From Moringa oleifera (lineage: Eukaryota; Streptophyta; Magnoliopsida; Brassicales; Moringaceae): a stretch of 64,000 nt of DNA. Both the position numbers and the translations under genes were made by a program. The notes below the pieces were generated by a model, which saw nothing but the letters and a program-made list of their open reading frames with translations, searched no databases and was not told the origin of the DNA. Position 1 is the first letter of the stretch. The number at the start of each line of letters is the position of its first letter. Shown here in pieces: positions 49,252 through 59,689 of the stretch. Where the stretch lies: NCBI GenBank assembly GCA_021397835.1, contig JAJFZO010000469.1, forward strand, positions 558,001 through 622,000, read 5' to 3'.

Positions 49252-52200
49252 AACAATGCCATGCCAAGATAATATAAGATTTACAATGTAAAGCACGTCT
49301 AGACACATTAAAGATGTCCAGGAAGAGTAACTGTGATGAAACCTAACAGTCTTGATAAGCATCCACATCATGCATGCCAACAAAACTACACTGAGACAGA
49401 CCAGAGAATATCCACACCTCATCCCATAGGATAAATCTGGGCCAGATTTTGGCACAGCTGGATACCTTCTATGCGCACTTGCCTCAACACAGTATCAAAG
49501 GAATGAGCTTTGGGCCAGTGTCAGCTTTGTCTTACCTCATCACATGAAATGTTTACACCATATCTTAGTAATGTAAAGACAAACTAACATTAACATTATT
49601 TGAGGCAAAGGATCCTGCTCCATTAGCCGTTAAACTTTTTATGTATAAGGGCAATAATTCTAGAAAATTTTGTTGGACCACTTAATCTATAGAGTATTTT
49701 TCATGGCTTTCAATCTTTCTTAAATTACTACATAATTTTGTAGGGAACCAAACTAGAGGTGAAGTAGATTAGCCAAAGTCAACCTCAAATGTTTGATAGA
49801 ACTTTGCAAAGCTCAAATAAAATTTAGTAAAAAGTATTTCTGGCTAAACAAGCAGACCTTTAGCAAAGCTTGGTCCACTGGATAGTCCTTGTCAATAGAA
49901 AAGAGGCCCATGCGTTATTAAACCCTAGAATAAGAGGTATGATATTTGTCCCTGATCTGCTGCATGCCTGGTCAGCAGCTGGGTGCCAGGGTCCCAGAAA
50001 ATCACGCTAACAGCTTCAAGCAATCATACAGAAAACCCAGCTACATCCCTGCCAACTGTTTGAGGCAGTAAGGTGAACTTCTCTAACCTTCAACACCGAG
50101 ATTGTGGCTCAGCAAACATAAAAAGGTTATGATACAGCAAGACATGAAGCAGCTTATGATGGAGCAATTTCATCCTTCCAAGACTTCCAGGTAGGAACAA
50201 ATTTGTGTACTAAGGTTACATCTAACCTAAAGCACGATTTACTCTTTGAAGAACTTTCTACTAACACAAAAGATGTTCCAACGGATCAGTTGATTGGTCT
50301 AGCCATTATAAATAGCTCATCAAGGTTCAAACAAGACACCTTTCTCCTAATGATAATATTCCTTGACAAGTCTTAGAATTTCTTCAATACTGCCTCAAGC
50401 TCAAATAATGAGCCTCTTCATCTTGTACGGGTTCTTAATCCTTCCAAGAACACATTTTAATGAGGCTAACACAGGCTTCCCTTCAAATTTTGGACTACAA
50501 GAGCATTCACAACACAACCAACTTTATAAGGGCCACGATATTATACTTTATTTTCTATGCAAACTCTGAAACATGAGAGTTTGCAGATACATGGCATTAC
50601 ATTTAAATGATAGACAGACATGGATCCACACAACCCAAACAAAGAGGAAGAAATGAAGGCTCATTGAATTTGGATGAGTTGAGCAAAATCAATAATATAA
50701 CTAACTGACGCATTTTATAATCAAACATTGTAAACCATAAAGGTTGATCTCCTTTGGGGCAAGAGCCACTAGCTCGTTGCCTACTTAAGTACAATATTTT
50801 CATATATAAGCAAGATTTGTGAAGAAGTAAAAGAGGAGAATCCATTGACATGGAGGTCTCCTGAAAAACATACAAAAGAAATAGTGAGGAAAATTAGAAG
50901 ACATCAAAAAAAACATTATGGTACCATACTAAGAAACCAGAACATTAAGGTTACTATTGAATATAATTTATCCATGAAAACTATTTAGACAAATAATTAG
51001 ATAGAATGGCTTCAACCTTGTCACTTGACAGTGAGAGAATGAAATCTAGATAAATAAAGACTGTTGTATATAAATCAAGCAGTCGATCTCGATCTACTTT
51101 TAGTAACCTTTAAATTTCACATGAAATAAACCCGAAAAATAATGAAAAGGAAGAAAAATATAAGAACAAATGAAATGTGACAAAAAAAAAAAAAAACTAA
51201 AGTTCGTAGATGGCTTATTCATGGAAACCATAAATATCGATAGTGAGGGTCCTTTACTGTGCACTGTGCATGCTCAACATAGATGTTGCTGATGGAAGCA
51301 AAGAGAAATTAAATCTCAAAGTTATATGCTCTAAATATGTCCTTTAACAAAAAACGGACATGTAATTGGAATAAGCATATTAAGTTCAGTGTCATAGCAA
51401 TCATCTATATTGCTCAGATTCTTAATTCTATCCAGAGGTACGCCTGTCAACACAATACACAGCTGGACACTTTGAATCTATAGGAAATCTGTGAAATGTA
51501 TGAATCTGCAGCTTAAGACGCTGAATACTTCACCAAAGTCCAAGTAAAATTGGTAATGATTGGTTTATGGCATCGAATAGTTGGAGGAAAGATTTCTTGC
51601 GATGCAACAGAAGCTTTACCCATTTTTTATCATCATCCTATAGTACTGGAGATTGATGGTATGAACTGGGGCCCATGCCCATTTAGGTTTGAAACATGTA
51701 GTTGGAGTAGGAAGAGTTGTATGGCTTAGTGCAGAACTAATGGGAAAGTGAGAGATTAGAAGGACCCTTAAATTATGTAGCGATGAACAAGATGAAAAGA
51801 GTGGAGGAGAAAATTAAAAAAATGGAGTAAGGAGAGGGTTAGGAGTGTAAATAGAAGAAAGGAAGTCCTTTGAGGATAGCTACAAGATGTGGATAGAATC
51901 ATCATGGAAAGTAGGGGAACGAGGAGGTGCAAGGTAAAAGACGTGAGATTTGTAGTGAGATGTCACAAGTGATTAGAATGGAAGAGATTTCATGGCGTCA
52001 GAAAACTCTTTAGCTTAAGAAAGGGGATAGGAACACTGGTTTCTTTCATCGTATTGCTAATGCACACCAACCATACAATTATATTAGCAAGTTAAACGTT
52101 GGAGAGAAAGTTGTGGAAGATCATAGTGGGCTAAAAAGGGCATTTGGCGAGTTCTACACCAAATTGTATAAAGTTAACTAGGAATGGCGTCCATTTTTGG

Positions 52201-55200
52201 ATGGGTTGGGTTTTAAGGTGATTAGAGTGGATCCAAGGTGGAGAATAGAAGAACCGTTTAGGGAGGAAGAGGTAAGGACTGCCTTATATGACTATGAGGG
52301 GCATAAGGCACCGGTCCAGATGGATTTACTATGTTGTTCTTACAGAAATACTAAAAAACAGTAAAAGGTGATATTCTTGGAATTTTTGGTGAATTTTATA
52401 CTAAAAAATTTGTGAGATCATTAAATATGACTTTTCTTACCTTGACTACTAAGAAGGCAGGGACAGATAACATAAGGACTTTAGACCAATTAGTTTGGTG
52501 GGTTATATATATAAACTGGTGGCTAAAGTGCTTGCTAATGCTTTCTAAAAGTGGTGGATGAAGTTATTAGCAATAATTAAAATGCCTTTGTGAAAGGGAG
52601 ACAAATCCTAGATGCTGTTTTGATTGCCAATGAAGTCGTAGATTGCCAAAAAAAGATGAAAAAGAAAGGGGCAATACATAAGTTGGATATGGAAAAGGCG
52701 TATGGTAACGTCTTATGGAATTTTGTTCTCTGTATGCTAAAGAGAATTGGATGATGAAAAATGGCGTAGCTGGGTGAAACAGTATATTTTCACAACCTCT
52801 TTAGCAATTATGGTAAATGGTAATCCCACCAGTTTTTTCAAAACATCAAAAGGTTAGAAACAGGGGGATCCCCCCTCTCTGCTGCTTTTATCCTAGTAAT
52901 GAAAGCATTGAATCGCATGGTATCAAGGGCTATGGAACATGGACTACTGGAAGGATTCACAGTTGGAGGACAGAGGGAGGAGGTACTGATTTCCCATTGA
53001 TTATTTGCTGAAGCTAGCATTTTTTTCTGTGGAGCAGAAGAGAGACAAATGGTGAATCTTAGAACCATCTTACTAGGTTTTGATGCAGATTTTGGACTTA
53101 AGGTGTACTTGTACAAAAGTGAATTAGTCCCAATGATAAGGGGGTGAATGCAAGAGTTTGGTCTAAACTATTGAGATGCAAAGAAGACAGCTCGTCGATA
53201 TAGTACTTGGAACTGCCCCTTGGGCTAAACATAAGGAGGTGGCTGCATGAAATAACATTTTAGATAGGATGGAGAGGAGGCTAGCTGGTGGAAGAGAAAA
53301 TTTCTTAGGTAGGTAGCCTGACCTTGATCAGAAGCTCACTGTCTAACCTGCTTGCTTACTATATGTCTTTGTTCCCAATCCCAAGATCAGCAGCGATTAG
53401 ATTGGAAAAGATGCAGAGACAGTTCCTATGGAGCACTTGGGAGGGAGAGAATAAATTTCATCTGGTAAGATGAAAAATGATAACGCAACCACTGATGAGC
53501 AAGGGACTCGGGATAAAGCAACTTCAAAGTTTGAATGAAGCATCGTGGAAAAAAAAAAAAAAAAAAAAGAGCTATGGAGAAGAGTGTTGGTGGCAAAATA
53601 TGGAGAGGAGGGTGGATGGATGACTAAAAATGGGAGGGAGGCTTATGAGAACAGTGTATGGGCCAGGCTTAGAGCGCATGACACTTATCACTACCTTGTA
53701 AGGGCATTGAGACCATAGCATGTTACATGAAAGCCCCGCTTTCTCTGTAGTGTTATCACAGAAGATAAGCACGCTGCCTGCCTGCCGGCCAAGTGAATCG
53801 AGGTTCTCTTCTGGTCAACTGTCCACCCAGTCAAGTGCAAAAAACACAGTAGAATCAAAGCGATACACAAAGGCTGGGACAGTGTCAAAAGAATGCGAAG
53901 TTTAAGGTGGGAAATGGTAGGGTGGTCAAATTTTGGATAGATAAATGGCGTGGTGATTTCCCCCTTGCACTGCCTTGTATGCATTTGCTGTTAACAATAA
54001 TACTACAGTTAACGATTACATGCAGTGGGAGGGGAATGTGGTGAATTTGCGAGTCATAATGAGAAGAAATGTCCAAGACTGAGAAATGCAGTGTTTACTG
54101 GATCTCTACAGAACAATTCATGAGGTGAAGATTATTGTGAAGACACCAAACAAGGTCCTGTTGAGAATGGATGAGAGGGTGACTGATAAGTACTCAATTA
54201 GAGAGTATTATAGAAGTTTGAATCAGACAACATCGGAAAAATTGTTTCCCTGGAAGGCAGTTTGGAAAGCACATATCCCACATAAACTGGCCTTCTTTGC
54301 ATGAAAAGTCATTAATGGTAAGGTACTTACATTAGACAACCTGAGGAAAGGAGGATACCAGTTGTGAATAGATGCTATATACGCAAAAAGGATGCAATAC
54401 AACATTTATTTCTGAGTTGTAGTTGAGCGAGGCAGATTTGGGAGACAGTTTTACAGAGGTTGGGGATGGTCTGGGAGTGTACATATGTAAAACAAAAGAA
54501 AAGATGATCCAAAAACTACCTTTTTTGATTTTATGGCTAATCTGGAAAGAAAGAAACTGTAGGACCTTTGTTGGGAAGGAAAAACCTTTGGAGATTATTA
54601 ATGTTCAATGGATGAATCTCCTCAATAGATGGGAAACTGGCAGGGATTTTTTAGATGAGGGGAACTAGCAGATTTTGTAGCGCGGATATCTACCTAATCT
54701 GATTTACCTCACTCGTAAAAGGGTTGCACCCCCTTAGTGCTATGTAAGTAACATTATACTTTTGTTACTGCTCAAAAAGAAAATGGTAATGATTAATAAG
54801 ATGAATTCAAAATTATCACTTCGGAATTTAAGTTAAATATTCAATCAAATCCTAAACAAGATTACCTGTAGGTAAAAGAACTCATCAAATATAAGCCTTT
54901 TTCGAGCTAAATCAGCCTCATCTATGTTCTTTGGTTGGTGAATCCCAAGATATGCCTGCATTTTACAAAGAACAATTAGAACAAATTTTAAGAAAAACAT
55001 TAGCTGGTCAACTCCTTGCTTTTTATGATCAAAAAAGAAAAACATTAGCTCTTCAACAAAATTAGGCAGACAGTGAGGAGCATTTTTACTTAATACATAA
55101 ATATGTGCTCTTAGACAAGCAGGAAGCTGCTAAACAATAGTGCAATTGGATTTTCAAATCATTCTGAAGCTAGGCAACTAGTACGGCACTTGAACAAAAT

Positions 55201-57155
55201 CGATGGAAGATTAGTGACAAATTTCTGCTATTCAACACAGATACCACAGTAACCAACTCCTTAATCGGACCAGCCAGAGGCAATAAGGTTTCAGCTAACA
55301 GAGAGGCATGGGGCCTTGACTGGCAAGGTTTCTCTCCAATCTGCTATAAAAGCAAGTTGGCATTTTCGCATGAAAATGTTCTGAAACTTCAAAGGAAGGG
55401 GATTAACAATGATACTAACTTTTACTCATCAAGATATCAAAATATTGCACAACAGAACATGCAATCTACACATCATGTGTGTGCAAGGTCCGCAAATATG
55501 CATACATCTGCAAATAAACAAGATAAAGACATAGCCAATCAGCACACATAAAAACTTGGACCTGATGAGCTGAAACCCACAAGTTTCTTAATAGGCCTTA
55601 TTAACAACAGGGCTATAATATTGAGCATTAGCTAATCACAACAATTGCTTATTCAAAATCTCTTGCTATTATGGCTCCAATGTCCATTTGACTAAAACTA
55701 TAAGTTATACAACAATGTTCCAGGAACAATTGAGCATCTCTGGGCTTAGATTATGTCTCATGCAATCTAATTAATTCATTTAGCACAGATAAGTACTGTC
55801 CAAGTAACTGCATTGTCCCATCACAGGCTTCTACATAATTTAAGACCAATTACACGAATATGAAATATCAACAATTCAGAACCCCTGTAGCATATTAATA
55901 GATGCAATCATGTAAGTTAAAATGGTTTTTGTAATCACGACACAACCTAACTATGTCATTTGCACAATCAGGGTAAGAAAAATTTTGCACAGAAATCAAA
56001 AAAATATAATATATATATTCTCTGTTATTCTTGTTCTTGTGATAAATGCTAGCATGCCAAGCCTGAGAGCCCCACAACTTCAACAATCAGCAGCCTTTAA
56101 CTGCTAACCTTCACAGAGGCTCTGGAAGCTAGGGCATAGCAATTGGACCAAAAAAACAGCATCCCTCCCCCTTCCCACCCAACTATAAGTGGGGAAACTT
56201 TGGGAACTGCTAAACAGCTAGACATAGCAATGGCCAACTTTCTCATTTTGAAGGCTGCCTCCTTTCCCACTGTTGTATTAGTTTATTTAAATTCCTGCAT
56301 CTTCAGCTCAGTATTACTGTGGCCCTTTTATGTGCTTGTTTCTTTCAGCCCTTTACCACTGCACTCCCATTTCCTGTTCATCTCTCTCTCCTCAAACAGG
56401 TTGAAGGCTTGATCTTCTAAACCATCAAATGTGACTCCCGAAATTCTGCATACCCTGTTCATATCTCAAACCTCAGTCTGAGACTAGCACTTGCCATCCC
56501 TTGTTGTTCTTCATACAAACACACGCATACCAAAACATATAATAAGTAGAGAGGAAAAAAACCGTAAGTTAACATTCTTCTACTTCTTTCAGCCACATTT
56601 CAAATGCGACTCCTAAAATTCTGCATACCCTGTTCATGTTTCTCAAACCTTAGTCTAAAACTACCACTTGCCATTCCTTGTTCTTCTTCATGCAAACACA
56701 CACATACATACACATATAAGTGGAGAAGAAGAAACCCCAATTTAACATTCTTCTATTTCTTTCCACATTCTCCAAACCAGCCTCAATTCTCAAAAGTCAA
56801 TTATCCACCGAGATTACACTTATTGCATCTTATTTCTCCTGCAGTGAGTCATGAGTGACTTGAATCATCATGATATCAATTAAAAAAAGCAGAAAATGTA
56901 GCTTAACAACAACTTGCAATATTAATTTCATAAGGGAGTATCTAACTGAACAAAAAACAAATATTTTCAGTAAAATTAAACTAGCAAGTGACAATAATTT
57001 TACATATGAACAATGAGATGTGATCTAGAAAAAAAAAAAAAAACGATTATTTAAGAAATGAAACACAACTTACATCATTAAGAGATAGAAGTCCAAAGTC
57101 CTCGATCACTTCTTTGGGAATAGGATCGACATTATCAGGCAAAGCTAGTAACACT
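32274..57155 (-). CDS. RECG1: RecG-type ATP-dependent DNA helicase (organellar RECG1-like), 3' ten exons
   Basis: Ten exons join without a frame break: 57155-57074, 54955-54866, 48803-48570, 46550-46479, 45351-45199, 45122-44979, 43495-43340, 42781-42698, 42054-41482 and 32366-32274. They encode the C-terminal 559 residues of a plant RecG: part of the wedge/linker region, then the full superfamily 2 helicase core and the C-terminal tail. Motifs in order are GDVGCGKT (Walker A), [39 protein letters not shown] and QLRGRVGRG. RecG remodels forks and D-loops. The Arabidopsis homologue acts in mitochondria and plastids and limits ectopic recombination. The N-terminal part (probably about 400 residues, with targeting peptide and OB fold) lies beyond the right edge. 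Introns 76 bp to 9.1 kb long are loaded with transposons, but every exon is intact. Confidence 0.95.
32650..32712. repeat. Uninterrupted 63-nt poly-G run
   Basis: Positions 32650-32712 are all G on the plus strand, flanked by GTTGGGGT on the left and GAAGGGGGTGG on the right. It lies in the last RecG intron, so the pre-mRNA would carry poly-C. Apparent Gly- or Pro-rich reading frames across it are meaningless. Such length is rare in plant genomes and may be a sequencing or assembly product. Confidence 0.95.
33208..33551 (-). repeat. Gypsy 3' LTR
   Basis: On the minus strand it starts TGATAGGCCTCAAG and ends near GCATGCCA. It shares the GGATCTCTC, CACAGTCCCAT and AACAAACCAGCCAC blocks with the other LTR and follows a GGGGGAGGAGGG polypurine tract. 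Confidence 0.8.
34042..34622 (-). pseudogene. Gypsy integrase relic
   Basis: The longest surviving frame begins [10 protein letters not shown] and contains [15 protein letters not shown]...[13 protein letters not shown]. These correspond to the first two catalytic Asp regions of a Ty3 integrase (D at FIED and at ISDQD). The stretch with the catalytic Glu is frameshifted. Confidence 0.78.
35322..36310 (-). pseudogene. Gypsy protease and reverse transcriptase relic
   Basis: On the minus strand a protease-like [11 protein letters not shown] (the DSGATH motif changed) lies near 36230-36265, followed by RT segments [21 protein letters not shown] (near 35640-35705) and [25 protein letters not shown] (near 35430-35505). 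Several frames are used and stops interrupt them. Confidence 0.75.
36316..36625 (+). repeat. Nested element, LTR 1
   Basis: It begins TTATGCAAGACACATCTACA (the first bases degraded from TGATGCA) and ends TTCTCCTGCA. It shares ATTCCTATTCCTA and GATCTTTGAGTTTGT blocks with LTR 2. Confidence 0.75.
36626..38714 (+). pseudogene. Nested element gag-pol remnants
   Basis: Plus-strand fragments include [16 protein letters not shown] (near 37100-37145) and [12 protein letters not shown] (near 37298-37335), the protease region of plant gypsy elements. [20 protein letters not shown] (near 37609-37670) is the start of RT. No frame is continuous and most of gag, RT and integrase is missing. Confidence 0.65.
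38715..38999 (+). repeat. Nested element, LTR 2
   Basis: It begins TGATGCAGTATACATCTACA after a purine tract and ends TTTTACTGCA. It is about 25 bp shorter than LTR 1, with internal differences. Confidence 0.75.
39000..39343 (-). repeat. Nested element, inverted truncated LTR 3
   Basis: Its complement begins TGATGCAACACATACTTACC and carries the CAGTTTTCTATTCTT and CTTTCCTAGTCTTCTTAGG blocks of the other LTRs and the GGCATTA...CAAATTTA stretch matched in LTR 1. The inner end is cut before the expected TGCA terminus and abuts LTR 2 directly. Confidence 0.7.
39350..40376 (-). pseudogene. Gypsy gag relic
   Basis: Minus-strand frames give a retrotransposon gag: [19 protein letters not shown]...[14 protein letters not shown] near 40070-40220, then [11 protein letters not shown]...[10 protein letters not shown] near 39880-40015, and a later acidic segment to about 39360. 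The frame changes at least twice. The 3' end is cut by the nested element. Confidence 0.75.
40503..40862 (-). repeat. Gypsy 5' LTR
   Basis: On the minus strand it starts TGATAGTCCTCAGG and ends near GCGTACCA, with a TATATAG-type TATA box near 40678-40685. It aligns over its length with the copy at 33208-33551, with indels. Confidence 0.8.
41482..42054 (-). CDS. RECG1: RecG exon i, second helicase lobe
   Basis: The largest exon (191 codons) encodes the second RecA lobe: [34 protein letters not shown] (motif V), [10 protein letters not shown] (motif VI), then [16 protein letters not shown] and EAHVAAL. The borders are a GCAACAG acceptor and a GCACTG/GTAAAT donor. Confidence 0.96.
42698..42781 (-). 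CDS. RECG1: RecG exon h
   Basis: Twenty-eight codons ([14 protein letters not shown]...FEKVYM) form the linker between the two RecA-like lobes; LPPGR.PV.T is conserved in RecG. The exon ends ATG/GTAATG. Confidence 0.92.
43340..43495 (-). CDS. RECG1: RecG exon g, SAT motif
   Basis: Fifty-two codons start with a variable Ser/Thr-rich loop and then give [21 protein letters not shown], motif III, which couples ATP hydrolysis to DNA unwinding. The borders are a CTGCAG acceptor and a CGCAG/GTAGGT donor. Confidence 0.93.
44979..45122 (-). CDS. RECG1: RecG exon f, DEQH box
   Basis: Forty-eight codons include IGTHSLIAE and [13 protein letters not shown]. The DEQH box is motif II (Walker B), which coordinates magnesium for ATP hydrolysis and is typical of RecG. 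Confidence 0.95.
45199..45351 (-). CDS. RECG1: RecG exon e, motif Ia
   Basis: Fifty-one codons encode [13 protein letters not shown] (motif Ia) and [16 protein letters not shown]. The exon ends AAG/GCACGC: the donor is GC, not GT, because only this border keeps the frame into DLQSGD of the next exon. Confidence 0.9.
45541..46462 (+). mobile_element. 5'-truncated LINE (L1-like) 3' end in RecG intron
   Basis: The C-terminal part of a plant LINE ORF2 reads on the plus strand: [17 protein letters not shown], then [30 protein letters not shown], the zinc-knuckle-like tail domain, with stops. It ends in a 13-A tail (46450-46462). The insertion is antisense to RecG. TTGTAGAGTGACC after the tail resembles CTGTAGAAGTTAC at 45526-45538, a possible decayed target duplication, so the left limit is approximate. 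Confidence 0.7.
45729..45781. repeat. Uninterrupted 53-nt poly-G run inside LINE
   Basis: All bases from 45729 to 45781 are G on the plus strand, followed by AGAAGGGGGAAGGGGGAAAGG. It interrupts the LINE coding region between EDAVEFLAW and YATRKYS. Like the run at 32.65 kb it lies in a RecG intron and would be poly-C in the pre-mRNA. Confidence 0.95.
46479..46550 (-). CDS. RECG1: RecG exon d, Walker A
   Basis: A 24-codon exon beginning GDVGCGKT, the ATP-binding P-loop (motif I). It ends at TATCAG/GTTGGT. A LINE poly(A) run on the opposite strand begins only 16 nt into the following intron. Confidence 0.95.
47700..48493 (+). mobile_element. Ty1/copia 3' fragment with one LTR in RecG intron
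   Basis: A plus-strand RNase H segment reads [14 protein letters not shown]...LVTWRSKKQ...[23 protein letters not shown] (47815-47972), the copia signature, preceded by YLKGTP near 47720. A polypurine tract CTTGAGGGGAAG is followed by an LTR starting TGTGAAAAAA at 48243 and probably ending GACA at 48493. The 5' part is missing. It is antisense to RecG. Confidence 0.75.
48570..48803 (-). CDS. RECG1: RecG exon c
   Basis: Seventy-eight codons between a TTCGCAG acceptor and a TTGCAG/GTTTTG donor include [16 protein letters not shown], the Q-motif-like region (LT..Q) ahead of Walker A, and PMNRLLQ, which runs directly into GDVGCGKT of the next exon. Confidence 0.93.
49162..49249. repeat. (AAAT)n-(TA)n compound microsatellite
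   Basis: About seven AAAT units pass into about 29 TA units within the 6.1-kb RecG intron. Apparent Tyr/Ile-rich frames across it are artefacts of the repeat. Confidence 0.95.
51562..54783 (+). mobile_element. LINE (L1-like) ORF2 copy in RecG intron with target duplication
   Basis: The insert is flanked by the 11-bp direct repeat TGGTAATGATT (51551-51561 and 54784-54794). It starts inside the endonuclease (HHPIVLE near 51633-51655). RT pieces follow in order: GPDGF-like near 52320, [17 protein letters not shown] (near 52588-52640), [10 protein letters not shown] (near 52684), GSPLSAAF near 52865, and [10 protein letters not shown] (near 53007) where a catalytic FADD box is expected. The tail-domain segment ends in an A-rich CTCAAAAAGAAAA. 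Multiple stops, a poly-A run near 53550, and the changed catalytic box show it is dead. It is 5'-truncated, 3.2 kb, and antisense to RecG. Confidence 0.85.
54866..54955 (-). CDS. RECG1: RecG exon b
   Basis: Thirty codons between an AATGCAG acceptor and a CTACAG/GTAATC donor encode [10 protein letters not shown]...[21 protein letters not shown] is the conserved RecG segment just ahead of the helicase core. Confidence 0.92.
56426..56775. repeat. 175-bp tandem duplication in RecG intron
   Basis: Two adjacent diverged copies (about 56426-56600 and 56601-56775) both start CAAATGYGACTCC and include CTGCATACCCTGTTCAT, an ACACACRCATAC tract and AACATTCTTCTA. It is located in the 2.1-kb intron between exons a and b. 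No function is apparent. Confidence 0.8.
57074..57155 (-). CDS. RECG1: RecG exon a (first in window)
   Basis: The exon runs from a CTACCAG acceptor to an AATGAT/GTAAGT donor. It contributes one base of a split codon and 27 codons (ending DFGLLSLND), part of the segment linking the wedge domain to the helicase core. Its upstream partner exon is not in the window, so the intron before it is at least 6.8 kb. Confidence 0.85.
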
Positions 57156-57559
57156 CTGGTAGAAATAAGACATATATATTATACTGATTGAGAGAAAGAC
57201 TTAACAGACAAAACCCAGCACTTGAAAATCTTGAGAAAGTTTAGAACAAACTCAAACTGGATAATAGAACTGACTTGTATGCCAATGAAGAAAATGTCAC
57301 AGGGATGCTAGCTACAACAAAATAATACCAGTATGGCTGGTTAACAGTGGTGTCACAGCCTATTGCCATTTTCTAAATGCAATCTATGTCATTGATGTCT
57401 GTTAAAAGTAGAGAAAATTAAAAATAAAATAACAGTAGGAAAAATATAACAAAACAAAAATAAAAGATTAAGAGAACAGATGTAAGACTCTTTCCCATAT
57501 TATTATGAAAAGGTTTCAGTCTGGAATGAAAAGGTAGGGGTCATGAGGAAGACATGCCT

Positions 57560-58548
57560 AAAACAAATGTCACAAAGTTAAATGTTATATATAGTTAGCA
57601 CTAAGGCAGTGCCTCCCATGTACAAGTATAGTTAGTCAGTTAGAAAGTGTGAGTTCCGTAAACTCCACAAATCTACCTAATTTACATAATAATTTCCAGT
57701 AACCTAATACTTTAGCACGAGTCCCCATCTATCCTCTATGAATGTCAAAGAAGTCTCCAACACTTCAAAGAGCCTCTTATTCATCTTCCCAAAACCATCC
57801 AAAAAATCAATAAGGGAACTAACTTCACAACTTTTTGTTTTAGCTTTAGACATAGGCCGTTCCTTCCAACCTTCCAATTCAGCAACCACAGATCCAAAAG
57901 CCACCCATAGGTGCCCCAACATTGACAAGACACTCTCCCAAATATTTTGAGTCCAACTACACTAAAGCAGAATGAGGCACTAACTCCTCCTTTACACAAG
58001 AAACATCTACTCATCATAATCTGCCCTCATTTATTTATATTATCACTAGGTGGAGGCTTACCCCATGTTGCTTCCCAAGTAAAAAATGTTTCCTTAGGAG
58101 GGGCTTTTACTTTCCAAATTAGTTTCCATGGAAAGGAATGCCTCCCAGCTCACTGACAAAGCTCTTCATTTACCAGAAAGAATGATCTCAATTTATCGTC
58201 CCCTCACCAAACAACCAAATCATCACTTTCAATAATACTATAGATTCTCTCAAAAAGTTACCTGAACATCTCTACCTCCTAGTCCTGCACTACCCTGAAT
58301 CCCACCTTCCAAGTCACTTCATTTCCACCTATCTCTTGTGGTCACCTATGCCCCCTTATTCCTAGCCAAACTATACAACCCCAAAAAGTGTTTAGATAAC
58401 GGTTTGTCCCACAACAAAGATCCTATCAAAATCTAACATGCTGATCCCCAACCACCTTAAAACCCACTCAAGACCCACAACCCCCCCACCCCCCCAAAAA
58501 AAAAAAAAAAAAAATTCCTAAACACTTTCCAAATCCTAGTACCATACA
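57560..58548 (-). mobile_element. LINE fragment, left part (split by copia)
   Basis: The minus-strand translation gives the LINE ORF2 C-terminus: [20 protein letters not shown], then MMSRCFLCKGGVSASF...VGLKIFGRVSCQCWG and VKLVPLLIFWMV, with stops between. A C/A-rich low-complexity run lies at 58481-58514. The sequence continues beyond the copia element at 63040, so the two parts are one older LINE. The left limit (3' end) is approximate. Confidence 0.72.
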
Positions 58549-58553
58549 GCTAC

Positions 58554-58772
58554 TGTTAGGAAGTTTCTTTGTTTTGTTAGCTTGTTTTGATCAAAGAATA
58601 ATCTCCTATTTCTTAGGACTCCTTTAGTCTTTGAAGTAGTCTAAATCTTGTTAGATTTTTGTTGCGTATTTCTTGTTATTTCTGTTTTGTAAGGCTATTA
58701 ACAAGCCAACTTCTCACATTCAATAAATATAGAATTCTTCTCTCCTTCTTCTACTTGAATTTATCTTTGTCA
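58554..58772 (+). repeat. Copia 5' LTR
   Basis: It runs TGTTAGGAAG to TTTGTCA, 219 bp, directly followed by TT and the primer-binding site. An AATAAATATAG block lies near the end. The left flank is GCTAC (58549-58553). Confidence 0.93.
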
Positions 58773-58828
58773 TTTGGTATCAGAGCCTCACACAAGGCCT
58801 GATTGAATTAGAAACAACAGTTTTCTAC

Positions 58829-59645
58829 ATGAATGATAATTCAAAGATGGCAACAGAAAGTTCGTTTGTGCATCCATCTGTACCTAAATTTGATGGGTAC
58901 TATGATCATTGGGCAATGCTTATGGAGAATTTTTTGCGATCAAAGGAATACAGGAATGTGGTGGAAAATGGAATACCTGTAACAGTAGAAGGTGGTGTTT
59001 TGACAGAAACACAAAAAAGGAATATTGAAGATCAAAAGCTGAAAGATTTGAAAGCAAAGAATTACTTGTTTCAAGCTCTAGATCGCTATTTGGAGACAAT
59101 TTTCGACAAAGAAATATCTAAAAGCATACATGATTCGATGAGGCAGAAACATCAAGCTGCAACAAGAGTCAAGCAGGCACATTTGCAAGCTCTATGAAAA
59201 GAGTTTGAGGTTCTTGAAATGAAAGAAGGAGAATCTATAAGTGAGTATTTTGCTAGAACTCTTATCATAGTTAACAAGATGAAAGCAAATGGTGAGAGCA
59301 AGGGAGATGGCGAAGTGGTCTCCAAAAATTCTGCGATCAATGACTCCTAAGTTTAACTATGTGGTGTGCGCTATCGAGGAGGCTAAAGATACAAATCTAT
59401 TATCAATTAATGAACTACAAAGCAGCTTGCTCATACATGAGCAGCGTATGAAAAAGAATTCTTTAGTAGAAGAAATACATGCTATGAAGATTTCTTCTGG
59501 AGAGAAATTTGGAGGCAGAGGTCGCGGCTGAGGAAGCTATAGAGGAAGAGGAAGAGGAAGAGGCAGACAAAACTTCGACAAATCCATTGTAAAATGCTTC
59601 AATTGTCATAGGTTAGGGCATTTTCAATGGGAATGTCCTAGCAAG
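58829..59645 (+). pseudogene. Copia gag
   Basis: It starts at ATG 58829. The N-terminus has the copia gag pattern (VPKFDG.YDHWAMLMENFL). A TGA at about 59195 ends the first frame; the rest continues after it and after another TGA near 59529. A CCHC zinc knuckle (CFNCHRLGHFQWEC) lies near 59596-59637. Confidence 0.85.
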
Positions 59646-59689
59646 GAGGTAAACTATGCAGAGGCACAAGGACAAATGTTGTTGATGTA

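Noticed and set aside
49099..49455. Tyr/Ile repeat protein on the minus strand
   Set aside because: It is the translation of the (AAAT)n-(TA)n microsatellite in a RecG intron.
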